Positions 47,134-58,825 of a DNA stretch of 64,000 nucleotides are shown in pieces. Under the pieces are notes generated by a model that was given only the letters and a program-made list of their open reading frames with translations, was not told the DNA's origin and ran no database searches. This stretch comes from Albugo candida (Eukaryota > Oomycota > Peronosporomycetes > Albuginales > Albuginaceae). Position numbers and translations under genes: made by a program. Within the stretch, counting starts at the first letter, position 1. Each line of letters starts with the position of its first letter. The DNA lies in NCBI GenBank assembly GCA_905220665.1, contig CAJNAR010000164.1, forward strand, positions 682,001 to 746,000, given 5' to 3'.

Positions 47134-47776
47134 CGAAATTATTTGCGTCTTCACAATTCAATCGCCAAAGTGTCCCTCTCTACCCCGAAGTGACGCCAAC
47201 TAGTACGGAGTTCAAAGATTATACACAATTTTCCTGATTACTCTCACACCAATGATGCGATATCCATCGAAAGTGTCAAGCTAGAAGCAGATGTGAAGCA
47301 CAATATATGGTGCTAACATGTTTTTTTGTTTCAAACTAATTATAGAGAAATTACTTCGCATTTTTATAAGGTCTGATCTACAACCAAGCAGGTAAAGGTG
47401 TTGACATGAATTACGTGGGCACGATCGAATTATGAAAGCATAGATTCGAAAACCGTCAACATTGTTCCCAAAACAACACTTGCTGCTGGCCGATGTGTGA
47501 CTGCAAATCAGCGAAATGCTTCATCAGAATGTTCCATATCACGCCTCCGATAAGATGAATCACGACCTGAAAAAATCATCCCCGTTTACCAGATCAATTT
47601 GACGATCATTACATTTCACGTTTGAGTGGCGTAAGCCTGATAATGAAACCACAATTTATAGTGGATCTAGATAATTCGCATTTGGCTAACGCAATGATAT
47701 AACGTAAACATGGATAAATTACTTGATTATACTATGTTTGGTTTATTGTGTATTTTCTCTCCATGAGACTCGTAAT
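47134..47776. other. No gene recognised
   Basis: AT-rich spacer before tRNA-Ser. Nothing supported on either strand. Confidence 0.45.
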
Positions 47777-47857
47777 GACAGCTTGGCCGAGCGGTTAAGG
47801 CGATAGACTCGAAATCTATTGGGGTTACCCGCGTGAGTTCAAATCTCACAGCTGTCG
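47777..47857 (+). tRNA. tRNA-Ser (anticodon CGA)
   Basis: An 81-nt class II tRNA. Acceptor GACAGCT pairs perfectly with AGCTGTC, the anticodon loop CTCGAAA gives CGA, the long variable arm is GGGGTTACCC, and the T-arm is GTGAG-TTCAAAT-CTCAC. No intron. Confidence 0.92.
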
Positions 47858-48090
47858 ATTATTCTTAGCCCTTCATTCAAGGGCTGACTGACACTTCAGC
47901 GCACTCCAATGGATGACTGCGCAGCGATACTTACCTCCCAAAATGACGTGGTCGTTGCTGCTTCGCAAAAGAGGGTGCATGAATGAAAAGAATCAAGCTC
48001 AGGGCACCCTTCTGCCAAACTGTGACATCTCATTCAATATTTTACCGGAAGCATCTCCCGGTCTCCCATAACTCGTATATTTCGTAGAAG

Positions 48091-48669
48091 ATGACGCTAG
48101 GCAGAGCAATCACGGCTCGTTTCACAGGATTAACAAAGAAGAAAGACAGCACAAACCTTGCCAAGGAGAAAAGCTTGTCGCCACAATGTAGTCTTAATGA
48201 AATTGCGGAGAAAAAGAAGCGATTCTCACGTCCTCTGCTTAGCAAAAGAAGTAAGACAGTATCAAAGGCATGTGATACGACTAGTAGTGATGACACCTCC
48301 AGCAGTATGGAGCCTGATTGTACATTCGACGCGAAGACTTGTTCGGACTCGAAGCGCAAAAAGACTCAGCGATTTCGTCCGGCTCTGTCCAAAGTTAACT
48401 TGGAATCCAGAAAGGTGAAAGTTGGAGACACCATTCAAGTCTTATGGCGACGTGTTTCTTCGTCAAAATTATCGACAAAATCACCATCAACGTCTCCTGA
48501 TTCAGATGACGATTCGGAAGAAGAGTCATATGTAAAAGAGGAAGATTTTTCACTTTACGATGAGAACGTAGACGAACTTCTCGAGCTGCTGCAAATTCCG
48601 TCTTGCCTCTCTGTTTCGAGGACACCTCTGATCGCACTCGTCCCGACAGCGTGTGACAGCTGCATTTAG
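48091..48669 (+). CDS. Small basic/Ser-rich hypothetical protein
   Basis: 192 codons from ATG 48091 to TAG 48667-48669. The N-terminal two-thirds is rich in Lys, Arg and Ser (AEKKKRFSRPLLSKRSK, SKRKKTQRFRPALSK). An acidic Ser-rich stretch follows (PDSDDDSEEESYVKEEDFS) and then a short leucine-containing tail. No signal peptide, membrane segment or known domain is seen. Composition suggests a disordered, possibly nuclear phosphoprotein. The long clean frame next to housekeeping genes supports a real gene, but the function is unknown. Confidence 0.55.
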   Translation: MTLGRAITARFTGLTKKKDSTNLAKEKSLSPQCSLNEIAEKKKRFSRPLLSKRSKTVSKACDTTSSDDTSSSMEPDCTFDAKTCSDSKRKKTQRFRPALSKVNLESRKVKVGDTIQVLWRRVSSSKLSTKSPSTSPDSDDDSEEESYVKEEDFSLYDENVDELLELLQIPSCLSVSRTPLIALVPTACDSCI

Positions 48670-48811
48670 TAATTTGGAATCAAGAAAGTAATCGTTGCTA
48701 TTAGAGTTATCAAAAAAAGCCTTTGCCAAAGTGCATCTTTGTGTGTATTATATAACAACGACATGCGCGCGAAAAGTTGGTGCCGCCTGCAATCGACCTT
48801 GGCTCAAGTAC

Positions 48812-50528
48812 TTAATTATTTAAATACTTACTCATCAAATATGACGTGGACGGATTGAATCCTTCCACTTTCGCGTGCTTTTTGCGAGATTGCTCTAATT
48901 GATTTCTCACCTGCTTAGCCAGAACTTTGCCCAGCTCTACACCCCATTGATCGAACGAGTTGATTCCCCAAATTGCTCCTTGGACAACAGTTCGATGTTC
49001 ATAGAGTGCTAGCAATTGGCCACAGGAAAATGGATCGAGTTTCTCGAAGAGGAGGGAAGTTGAAGGTCGATTTCCCGGGAAATATCGGTGGGGCTGAAGA
49101 GCTTTTGGCACTCCCTCATTTTCCAGCTCCTTTATAGTTTTTCCATAAGCTAATGCATCTGGCTGGGCGAAAAAGTTGGACATGAGCTCGTCGTGATTAG
49201 ACACTGGTTCGTCATCTTGCACGATCGGTTTCTGGCTCTCAGAGAACCCGATGAAATCACAGGGAACGATACGACCCTGGTGGATCAGCTGATAGAAACT
49301 GTGTTGCCCGTTGGTTCCAGGCTCGCCAAAATTAACTTCTCCAGTGGAAAATGGTAAGTCGAATCCTTCCACACTTACACGTTTTCCGTTACTTTCCATA
49401 TCGACTTGCTGAATGTGGGCTGCAAAGCGAAGTAAAGCTTGCGAATACGGCAGTAATGCGCGCGATGAATGGCCCAGAAAAGTTGAATTCCAAATTCCAA
49501 ATAGACCCAGCAATACGGGAATGTTGGAATGCAATGGGGCATGCACGAAGTGCATGTCCATGTCATGTGCTCCGCGCAGAAAATCGCTCATTACATCAAA
49601 GCCATACTGGAGAGCAAGAGGTAATATACCGACAGCACTTGTGACGCTGTAACGACCACCGACCCAGTCCCAAAATCCGAAGACATTCTGTTCGTTAATT
49701 CCGAACTCTTTTACTTTCGGAATAGCTGCGCTGACAGCAATCATATGCTTACTAATAGCGTCTGATGCGTTGACTCCTTTTGCTGCTAAAGAAACCACAA
49801 GCCATTTTCGCAGTGTGCGAGCATTCAACATTGTTTCTGCCGTTGTGAAGGTTTTGGAAACGACAACAATCAGAGTTTCTTCAGGATCCAATCCTTCGGT
49901 AGCACGAGCCACATCCACAGGGTCCACATTTGCTAAGAATCTCAAAGCCCGGCCATTTGCGGCAGCAAATGCCTTTTTGTCATATCTCAACGCTTCGTAC
50001 ACAAATTCAGGTCCGAGGTAGCTTCCACCAATCCCCACTGATATCACATTCTTTAGCTTTTTTCCTGTCGCACCTTTGAATTCTCCTGAGCGAGTGGAAT
50101 CGCTAAATGCCTTGATTGCTCGTAAGACGTGATGAACTTCCTGAACAATGTTGATTCCGTCCACAATGAGTTCCTTATCAGCAGGATACCGCAAAGCCAT
50201 GTGCGACGCCGCACGATCTTCGGTCACGTTTACGTGCACACCTGAAGTGATAGCTGTCTACAATAAAGCATGAGGATCTATGGGTTTGGATATTGGCGTT
50301 CCTCACAATTTTCTCACGTAATTTCGCTTCATTAGCGAGCGCAAAAAGCAGCTCAACCGTTTCCATCGTTGCGTTTTGTCGAGCATAATCGAGCACGATT
50401 GATCCGTGCTCCGTGCGAAAAGCTTTTGCACGATTTTCATCTTTCAGTAAATCGCGCAAATGGGTTGTGCTTTTGATCAACTTTGCGTGTTCTTGCAGTT
50501 GCTTCCAAATCAATGAATCATTAATCAT
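48812..50528 (-). CDS. GPI: Glucose-6-phosphate isomerase
   Basis: Interconverts glucose 6-phosphate and fructose 6-phosphate in glycolysis and gluconeogenesis (cytosol). Two exons: 50528-50307 and 50257-48812, with a 49-nt intron 50258-50306 (GTGAGG..TTGTAG). Splicing gives [22 protein letters not shown], the expected conserved segment. About 555 residues, the normal family length. Family signatures are present: [23 protein letters not shown] (the GPI signature), [18 protein letters not shown] with the catalytic Glu and His region, and [10 protein letters not shown] with the catalytic Lys. The start at 50528 (MINDSLIW) fits the family; an in-frame ATG-led extension from 50642 would add about 38 residues with no homology I know. 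It diverges from the lipase gene 229 bp away. Confidence 0.95.
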
Positions 50529-50757
50529 TTTCAGAAATGACTCGATCAGAATTATGGAATCGAGTCTGATATTGCAGCATTTTATACCCCGGCAAGAAGG
50601 ATTTGTGTCATAACAGCAACTGTGCAAGAAAAATAGAAACATGGTCAGCTTTTTAATTGTTTATTCGTGCTGACTCAGAAGTCGAATTCGATAAAACCGG
50701 CGTCACTTTGCTGCATCGATAAAGTTCGAGATATCCACGCTCGCCATAGCATCGCAT
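50529..50757. promoter_or_regulatory. Divergent promoter of GPI and lipase genes
   Basis: The 229 bp between two head-to-head start codons must contain both promoters and leaders. No defined motif is claimed. Confidence 0.45.
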
Positions 50758-53514
50758 ATGGCTGCAAAATATCGAACGCCAGAGACTTTGACATCCGATC
50801 GGACTGCTGGAACAGTCCAAGCAATATTGTCCCACTTTGTATTTGAATCTATCATGGCTTGGGAGCTCTTTCTTCGGGTGATTTTCGTGAGTCTACCAGC
50901 ATTCATTACGGAGCGCTTCAAGCAATCCAATTTGATCATCTCCTATTTCTTTGTATACGTCATGCTGCAGGTGCGCATGCACTTGAATCATTCCTTGCTT
51001 GCTAAGTATTTCACCGCATAGGCTTTAGCTATTTTGTGGGGATTTCTGCAGAGCATCGGAGCAGTATTCGGTTCCAACATGATAAGCATATTGACAATGC
51101 CGCTACCACAAACAGCTTGTGTGCTTGTTATCTACTCCAGTGTCATTGGATTGGTCTTATCATTTGGTCGTACCACCTGGATACTCACTTGGCAATCTCT
51201 TGACAACTTTCCATTCATTCGACGAATGCTGGCTCATGGATGCCGTCCTCAAAGCGCCGTTCTAGTGGCAGCTCTCCCTATGCTTCTTCTGCTTTGCTGT
51301 ATCCTGATCGTTCCATCGATTTGTTTTCACAAAGATAAGAATGTTTCGGATTCATCTGATCCTTACATGAAGCTCATGTGCGAAAACTCATTTTTGCAAT
51401 TTCTCACAAACAAATATCCCGTCTTTCAGCGATCCCTACGATTGTCAACTTCCATCGCGATGTTCCAGTTTGTACAGGCTTGCTTGATTTTCCTTCCCAA
51501 ATGGAGGCATGCCTTGGCCAACATCTCATTTGGGACAGCCAGCTTCTTACTCATTTATCTTATCCTGTTGAATGCAGCTGGAATCATTTGGTTTTTGGAG
51601 TGGCTTGGTCGACACTTTGAATATGCTGAATTCACGCCTCTGAGTCGGCTTTCCGATACGCATTGGGAACAATTCGGCACAAGTTTGTGGCTACTTCTTC
51701 TTCTATGGATGCTGCTTATGACATCTCGCACATATCAAACAGTCCAAACGTGTCAAAGCAGTCAACGTAAACTTGCAGATTTATTTCAAAATCTCAAACT
51801 GACGTTCGTCTTCGGCCAAGCAATCATTTTCTGTCGAGCTTGTATGCATCCGCAGATGGGTTTTGTCCACGCTCAACTCGAATTGACCATTATCAACCTC
51901 ATTCTTCCCTCCATCTACGTATTTGCGCTAATTTTTCTTCGCGTGGTGACTCTAGCGAGTGCTAAATCTGTCGCGATCAGCTTCCCCCTCGCTATCGGCT
52001 TCAGTAGCATTATTTATCGTGGATCCAGGAAGACCGAAAGACCCCATTCCTTTGTTGTTGTGGGCTTATTCACGTTTTGCATACTTCTCAATCGAGCGGA
52101 ATTTTTCATGTCGAATCAGCATTCAGGCCGGTTACCGTCGATATTGGCAAGGATCTTGCAATCATCAGGCGTGGGGCTACCAAATAAGCCGACGATAGGC
52201 CACCAGGCTGCCAAAATTTTAGTTTTTATGGCGTTTGTGCTTTTTTCGATCTTCGTTACAGCCTTGATCATGTTCAGCGTATTATCAGTCGTACAAAAAA
52301 GCAAACAATGGTATCCTGATGCCACCTCTGTTTTGTTCGAGAACAACTCGATTATTATCGACCACACATCGATTGTAAAGCTTGAGCTACAACTTGCTGA
52401 TAATCAGTCTATACCCATGCAGCAAGAATATCCAAAGTACGCAAGCTGTACCAATCTTTGGCATGGATTGAGCTTGGTTGATTTTGCCCTTCTCTCCCAA
52501 GCTGCTTATTTGGATCCATCCTCTGATGATGTCGCCATATTTGTTTCCAAGTTATTTGATCAAGATACAGAGATAGTGGAAGTTCGCTTACCGCCTCAAA
52601 ATACGAAAACTGGATCACGATTGGATTTTTATGAGGTCTACATGCCGAAATACAACACAAGTGTGATTTCTGTCAAAGGCACAGACATCTGGCGATTCAC
52701 TGATTTTGTAGAAGATCTCAAAATGTTTTTTGAGCCTGTCATTTTCAACATTTTGTCGACCATTTTTCCTACTATCCGCATTTGGCCAGATGTAACATTT
52801 TCAACTCTGATCGAGTTGTATCATGAACTGATTTCTTTATTTGGACTTGAGCATGATTTCTGGTACTATCACGAATTGGTGGAGTATACAAATTCCATTA
52901 AAGATCGGAATGTCATACTAACAGGGCATTCGATGGGTGGTGCAATCGCTCGTATCGTTGCTTCCATACTAGGCAAGCAGTCTATCACATTCTCGCCTCC
53001 GGGTTTTGTACAAAGTTACAGCAAGCTTGTCCACACGTTTGGGGGTCGAGAATACAAAGTTGAACGATCAACACTACATCAATTCAATATCGCTGTCATC
53101 CCGGAATACGACCCAATCACATTGATTGACGTCCAAGTTGGATTGATACAAAAGATTTCATGTGCTACCCCACATTTATCAATGCAACTTTCCTGTCATA
53201 TGCTTGAAGGCACACTATGTAATTTGTTAGAGCATTGCGGGGATCGGAAAAAACGTATTGCAGGGTGTGTCTTTACGCATACTATCACAAGCGCAACCAT
53301 GAATTTTTTCTCAAAATTCAAAGGACATGTCTCTCCAAACTCAATATCACTGCTCGCCATGTTAACAGCGATCATTCTTTCCATTGCGGTACGAAGAGGG
53401 TTAGCAGCAACACCAGAGAAGTACCCAAAGCTTCAATCAAGCAGCAATTCTGCACTTATCCGAAGAAAATCATGCAATATCACACTTAAACGACGACGTC
53501 ATCGGGGCCAGTGA
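50758..53514 (+). CDS. Polytopic class 3 lipase (diacylglycerol-lipase-like)
   Basis: Two exons: 50758-50970 and 51022-53514, with a 51-nt intron (GTGCGC..GCATAG); the join is in frame and runs YVMLQ/ALAILWGF. About 901 residues. The N-terminal half has several hydrophobic helices (around residues 30-60, 72-180, 210-300, 330-420), so it is a membrane protein. The C-terminal half is an alpha/beta-hydrolase of the lipase class 3 family: the nucleophile elbow is LTGHSMGGAIAR (Ser about residue 708), followed by SPPGF and a likely acid in PEYDPITLID. Membrane helices before a class 3 lipase domain are the layout of sn-1-specific diacylglycerol lipases, which release 2-monoacylglycerol from diacylglycerol. 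Substrate is inferred, not shown. Confidence 0.85.
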
Positions 53515-53777
53515 CCTCTACTCGTAAGTCACATCATACTTACGATGAGTGACCTCAGCAGGGTCAGAGTGTGCGATACCAACATACTTGTGGAAGTTTT
53601 CTGTGTAGTATATCAAAGCATAGGAATATTTGGCAAAATGCGGCAGAAGCGCATGTATTCTAGTCGTTATGTAAGTGATTCCCTCCAAGACCTATCACGT
53701 TAGGAACGGCATTTTGCTGAAGTGTTGCAACCTGTGGATCACAAAGATATTTTCTTGAAGCAAAAAACGTAAGAGAC

Positions 53778-54676
53778 CTATTCCAAAGCGCACAACAACA
53801 AGCATTCGTACAGTATTCGAGGTGTCGCCAGAGGCCGACTGATTTTCCAGCCCCGGATAGCAGCAATTGATGGGTAAATGTCTACAAAGAGATGATGATG
53901 GCCAATGGAATCTTACTGGGTATCCACGAGTTCCTCACCTTCCAAAAAGTAGTACGTGTGACCGACGATTATACCAATCAGATCCGTTGTGGCGCTATTC
54001 CCCAATGCGAGTGAAAATGAGAGCAGTACCCAGGGAAGATAAGGTGCTGTGAATGGAAATAAGCCAAGAAAGCTCATTCGAACTTCGCTATTACGTCGTC
54101 CCCATATATAGACCATCATAAATGTCAAAGAGGATCCCAAAAAATGAACATTGATGAAGGGAGCGACCAGCTAAACAAAACCAAGTTACGACTGAAAATG
54201 AACCGTTGACGAACTCTTAGAGGTCGTACAATCATCAGCGCTGCACCAAACAGTAGCATGTAGACAAAGTCTGCTGGACGATTACGGAAAGAACCTTCTT
54301 CCAAAAGTCGACAGTAGCGAACCCTTTGAATAGAAACCGATTAGTGTCAATGTAACGCGGAGCGAATTAGACACGTGAAGTACTTACACAAAGTACATAT
54401 GGAACAAAAAGTCCAAACTAAGCAATCCGAAAAAGAGAAAGTTGGATACCAGACGCCATATCTGGAAAAAGCGTGTGAGTAGTCTAGCTGTTGCATTCGA
54501 CGAAAGCATGATACTCAAGCAACCTGGCCTTTGTAGAAAATAAGATTGAAATTATAATACAGGGAGAACGGAGAAATAAGGTCAAGTGCACAAAGTGCTG
54601 TTGTGAGAAAGCATCCTGTCAAATATAACCTGGAAATGATTGGTATGTCATAATACCATTCCAATGGATCATTCAT
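53778..54676 (-). CDS. Derlin (Der1-like ER-associated degradation protein)
   Basis: A five-exon gene: 54676-54524, 54461-54388, 54323-54230, 54170-53939, 53881-53778. Introns of 62, 64, 59 and 57 nt have GT-AG ends, and all joins keep frame, giving 218 residues, near family length. Recognisable Derlin blocks are [69 protein letters not shown] and GHTYYFLED. Derlins are rhomboid-like ER membrane proteins lacking protease residues that help move misfolded proteins to the cytosol. The C-terminus ends at TAG 53778; a further downstream exon is possible, and no C-terminal p97-binding motif is seen in this model. Confidence 0.92.
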
Positions 54677-55302
54677 TTTCGCTGTTAAAAATGAATTCAG
54701 AGATGTAAAACTTGGGCAAGAAATTTACCGGCATTGCTCACTAAAGTTGACATCATTAAACTTAGGAGAGAGAAACATGATCTACACTTTGATATGCAAG
54801 CAATCATTATGGAGCGCTTCGTTCGAGCGCAACTAGTTATCAGCAACAGCAATCTACAACCTCAAATTGTCCGTACAGCACAAACAAGCAGTGTATTGCT
54901 CAGGACGAAGGAACTATAAGCAACAAGAACGGCCGAATCAAAAGAGTGTCATGGACCACACTTGAACCATTTTCATCAACAAACCTGGTCAAATGATGGC
55001 ACAGCATGCAACGCACGATTTTCTACAAAAGCTGTGCTTGTCAGAGGTGCGACGTGCTACCACGTTGGACTTGAAGAATCCATAGAACTAAATGTTTTGG
55101 CTGTTCTCGTTAGTGTCCTTTTTCAGAGAGACAAGCAGCACATGAGATACGCTCTGGTCAACCGCACTACATTTCAACAGAGAGCAAAAAATAATCATTA
55201 TCAAATCCTTCTGTCACTTCAGTGTTGTAGAGCAGTGCTCGACTGTTTTTTCCTTTTCTCTCTTTCGCTCCTTGCTGCCAACTGATTGTCGTAACGAGGA
55301 AC
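54677..55302. other. Intergenic, no confident gene
   Basis: Lies between the Derlin start and the U2AF stop. Short plus-strand open frames (54734-54919, 54962-55285) show no recognised domain. It presumably contains the Derlin promoter and the U2AF 3' UTR. Confidence 0.45.
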
Positions 55303-57943
55303 TTAGCTGTAATCCTTGGCTTCGAATTTGCTCAGTGAGAAATATGTGACTTTCACAACGTTTCCACCGAACTTGCGCCCGCATAATGCCTAACACAATG
55401 ATTAGAGATTCAAATTTGATCCAAGTTGATCAGTACTGCGCTTGGTACTTGCCTTTAGCGCTGCGGTTGCCTCTTTGGTGTCAGAATATCGAACAAAAAT
55501 GTTTCCAGTACCAGCAACATCTTCCTCATCCTTGTGGCCTTGTGAGTCACATGCGATCAATTAACATCGGTCAAACGCGTACCTGAGGTCGTGGTATATC
55601 GAGAGCAAGAATCGTTCCAAAACGCTTACACTCTTCTTCGACGTCCTCCTTCAAATCGGCAAATTCCTCGTCGTTCTGAAGCTCATCTTCTGACACCATA
55701 TTAGCCTACGAGCCGAATAATGAACAAATAGGACAATATTTATGCGACGCTATTACCATTTTCAATACGGGTCCAGGATCTTCGCCCGCAGCGCCTGGAA
55801 GCAGGACGGCGATCTGTGGATACTTCGTTGCGTCAGGTGCACGCCGTACACTCAATTTGACACCGCCGATATCAAGCCCATCCAAACCATTCAGGGCATC
55901 TATGGTCACTTGATTCTCCTGATATTCAAAAATGGCGCTTCCTGTTGATTGACCCGTCATGGGATCCTTTATCAGTTTGAAAAAATTAAGTTCTCCAAAT
56001 GGTTGTACTAGTTCTTTTACTTGTTCTTCGGCCAGAACGCTGGGAATGTTGGACATCAGCAGCTGTGTGGCGTTTATGTCTGAGGGAAGCGAGGCCAAAG
56101 ACTCTGCTAAAGCAGTTGCAGACATAAGTGAAGACGTCGACGAGGACAGATATCCATTGAGCCCATTTCCAAAAGTGGCTGCAGTCATGGAATCCATTCC
56201 CAACGAGGCAACATCAGGAGACGCAAACCAAACTGGATTTGGTGTGCATCCCAGGTTCACCAGAGCAGTCTGAGTTCGTGCTGAAACAATGGGCATCGGT
56301 TGAGGTGGTCCCATAAAACTTCGTGGTCGTCCAAACTTTAACGGTTGCCCCAAAAGAGGGAGTTGATTTAGCAAGAGAGCAAGATTACATTCCTCTACTG
56401 ATCTCATCTCACAAAATGCAAAATGGCCATCCGTTGAAATCCATACACTTAAAATTGGATTGCCAGGTTGCGTTGAAAGACCAACTTGCTGGATAATTGT
56501 TCCCAAAAATTCTTGCAACTGCGGGCCGGTGATGGTGGCGGGGAGATTCCCAACATACAATTCTCGAGCTGGTTTCATGGCCACAGCTGCAGCCATTGTA
56601 ACATTCGACGCTTGCATTTTTGAGATGATATCCTGCAAACTAAGGGTCGGATATTGCTGCATGAGCTGTGTGATACTTGGAGTTCCATCACCAGAGACAG
56701 GAGGATGCTCGTGTGGTTCCGGAGAGCTATTTGCGTCTCTCTTTTTCTTCCCTTGTTCTGATTTGGACCGATGGCGCTTCACACGACTCGCGCTACGACT
56801 ACGACTGCGGCTATCACTACGTCGTTGATGACGACCACGATCCCTACGTCGGCTTCGGGAGCGTCGTTTAGAGATCGATCTTGATCTTGAGCTATGATGC
56901 CGATGACGAACACGTGATGAAATGGAATGGGACTTTCGCCGACCAGCACGTCGACCACGTCGTGACCTCGAAAACGACCGAGAATGATGACGAGATTTGG
57001 ATCGGGTTCGGGAGATAGAAGGTGATTGAGAAAGCAATCGGCCGTGTCGAGTTTTTTTTGGACCCCCTGGTCCTCGTTCATTTCCTGGCTCTCTCTTTTC
57101 TTTCGCGCTACTTGATTTATTCGATTGCACCGACTTATTTTCAGCATCGTTCGATTTCGGTATGCAAACAGCACTTTTCTCATCCTTTGTAACTGGTGCC
57201 TCGCGGTTCTGATCGTTTTTTGATGCATCGGATTCCTCCAATGCCTTTCGACTGGGTGTTTTTTTATTAGTAGAAGGTGGTGACATGTTTGACTTTGGAT
57301 CAGCTCTTGTTTTAGTTCTACTGCTTGACTTAGATCGTTCTGATTTATGTCGTGCTTTTCGGATTCTTGAAGCTGAGCTGGAACGATGATTTATTTGAGA
57401 GGCATCTGAGTGCGGGGATTGAGAATGGGATCGACGACGGGAGGACTTACGTCTGCTCCTATTCGCCCGTCGGTCCCGATCTCGACCCCGACCTCTTTCT
57501 CCGCGTGTTTGGTCTCGATCGTAAGCTCTTGAACGAGATCTGCGGCTTCGACCGCTTTCTTTTCGAAACTCGCGAGTTTTGCTCCCACGATCTCGACTAG
57601 AGTGCCTCGCTGAGCGCTTTGTTGACGACTGACGGTGATTGAAATCAGACAGCTCACTGCTGCGATCATAGTCCCGAGATGACCTTTTCTTCCTTTTTTC
57701 TGACTTTAAGTGATCTTTTTCATTTCGCTCGCTCTTTTTCCTCTCTTTCTTCTTTTTATCATTCAATTCTCCGTTTCCTGCTCGATCTTTCTCGCCTTCT
57801 TGTCGAGAATGATCGCCTTCAAAATCATCGTATTTCTTGCGTTTATTTTTATCCCATCCAGAGGCGCGCAGCTTCTCTCGAATCGCTCGTTCCTCTGCGT
57901 CATTCGTTGCTTCTGAGCCTTGGGAATCTTGATCCCGGGCCAT
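55303..57943 (-). CDS. U2 snRNP auxiliary factor large subunit (U2AF65)
   Basis: Binds the polypyrimidine tract at 3' splice sites and recruits U2 snRNP (nucleus). Four exons: 57943-55757, 55705-55583, 55530-55453, 55389-55303, giving about 824 residues. Introns are 51, 52 and 63 nt; the last has a GC donor. The N-terminal half is an unusually long RS/KR-rich region (about residues 25-400). RRM1 starts at RELYVGNLPATITG, RRM2 at TQLLMSNIPSVLAEEQ, and the U2AF-homology RRM3 is spread over exons 2-4 (LKM/ANMVSEDEL.., IPRPQ/DEEDVAGTGNIFVRY, AALK/ALCGRKFGGNVV) and includes the R-x-F motif GRKF. The start at 57943 has a good context (ACAATGG); 57982 is an in-frame alternative. Human U2AF65 is about 475 residues, so the RS region is greatly extended. 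Confidence 0.93.
55390..55452 (-). other. GC-AG intron in the U2AF gene
   Basis: The donor is AAG/GCAAGT and the acceptor TGTTAG/GCA. Only this splice joins AALK to ALCGRKFGG in the frame demanded by the conserved RRM3; using the nearby GT (GTACC) puts the last exon out of frame. Confidence 0.75.
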
Positions 57944-58162
57944 TGTCAGTCGGTACAGTGAATCACAAAATACAGATCGCAAGTAAAAAATCAGTTTTTA
58001 ATAAAATTGCTGTTAAGGAAAAATAGATTTAATTTGTCTTCGCATTGCATCGCTTCAGCTTGTGCATGAGTCAGTGCCTGGTCGATCGCTTTCCTCTTTT
58101 TTTATGCTTCACAATTCTTGTTTGGATTCAGCTTCCCTGCGCCAGAGCTCACTTTCTAGTTT

Positions 58163-58825
58163 CTAAACCGATGCTAGACGTGATCTCAATCCCGGATTAG
58201 TGATGGTCGCACATTTTTCTATCATATGAAGTATGGCATTCAGGTCGCAAGTTCAAGCAATAACATTCTTACTGTAGAATTGGGGCTTTGGGTCTTGCAA
58301 GGCTACATGATAGAAGATGAAAATACATTTTTCCTTCACGCAGCTATCGTAGGAGATGTCCATTATAGCGGGGTAGGCCGGATACGTAATGACACAATTG
58401 TGATCATAGAATTGCTGCACTCCATCAATCGTGGCCGCGCATGGCCCATGATGCGTTTCTATAAACCCGCGCTTTTTCTCATCATTCTGATAGGCGAAAT
58501 GATGTCACGACGAGACGTCAAAAGGTTCGACGTCGAGATTGGAGCAGGGACAGCCTTGCACGACCGAGTCTACCATTTCTCCAATTGTTTTCCATTTTGT
58601 CTGGTTGAAGTGCTGATTGAAAAATACAGCATTTTCTTCCGGGTTTCTTTCCTGGAAGCTGTCGAATGCAGGACTGAGTTCGGAATATTCGACTTCAGCT
58701 TGGAAGTTTGTCTTCATGCAGCTTGTATAGGATACCTGGAACGCTGCGCTAAGATAACCATGCCCCGTGACTGCTGGCATATACGACGCACTCAAAATCG
58801 GCAACATTTTTGAGAAGGTGTTCAT
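58163..58825 (-). pseudogene. AA17-like monooxygenase gene with in-frame TGA
   Basis: Paralogue of the gene at 59851-60840. A 21-residue signal-like leader (MNTFSKMLPILSASYMPAVTG) precedes HGYL, giving the N-terminal His expected of a copper monooxygenase. It then reads KWKTIGEMVDSVV, VEPFDVSS, TGA (58505-58507), and continues in the same frame through HHFAYQNDEKKRGFIETHHGPC, CVITYPAYPAI and KCIFIFYHVALQDPKPQFY. A 54-nt intron (58219-58272, GTAAGA..GATAG) leads to a short second exon ending at TAG 58163. The TGA is the only disabling change seen. In-frame ATGs up to 58909 would lengthen the N-terminus. It is either a young pseudogene or a sequencing error. Confidence 0.7.

Noticed and set aside
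50703..50939. Minus-strand 78-codon frame over the lipase first exon
   Set aside because: It overlaps the spliced lipase exon and has no recognised domain; the plus-strand frame continues a clear membrane protein.
58505..58507. Selenocysteine at the AA17-like TGA
   Set aside because: The paralogue has no Cys at the position and no SECIS-like element was recognised; a nonsense mutation or sequencing error is simpler.
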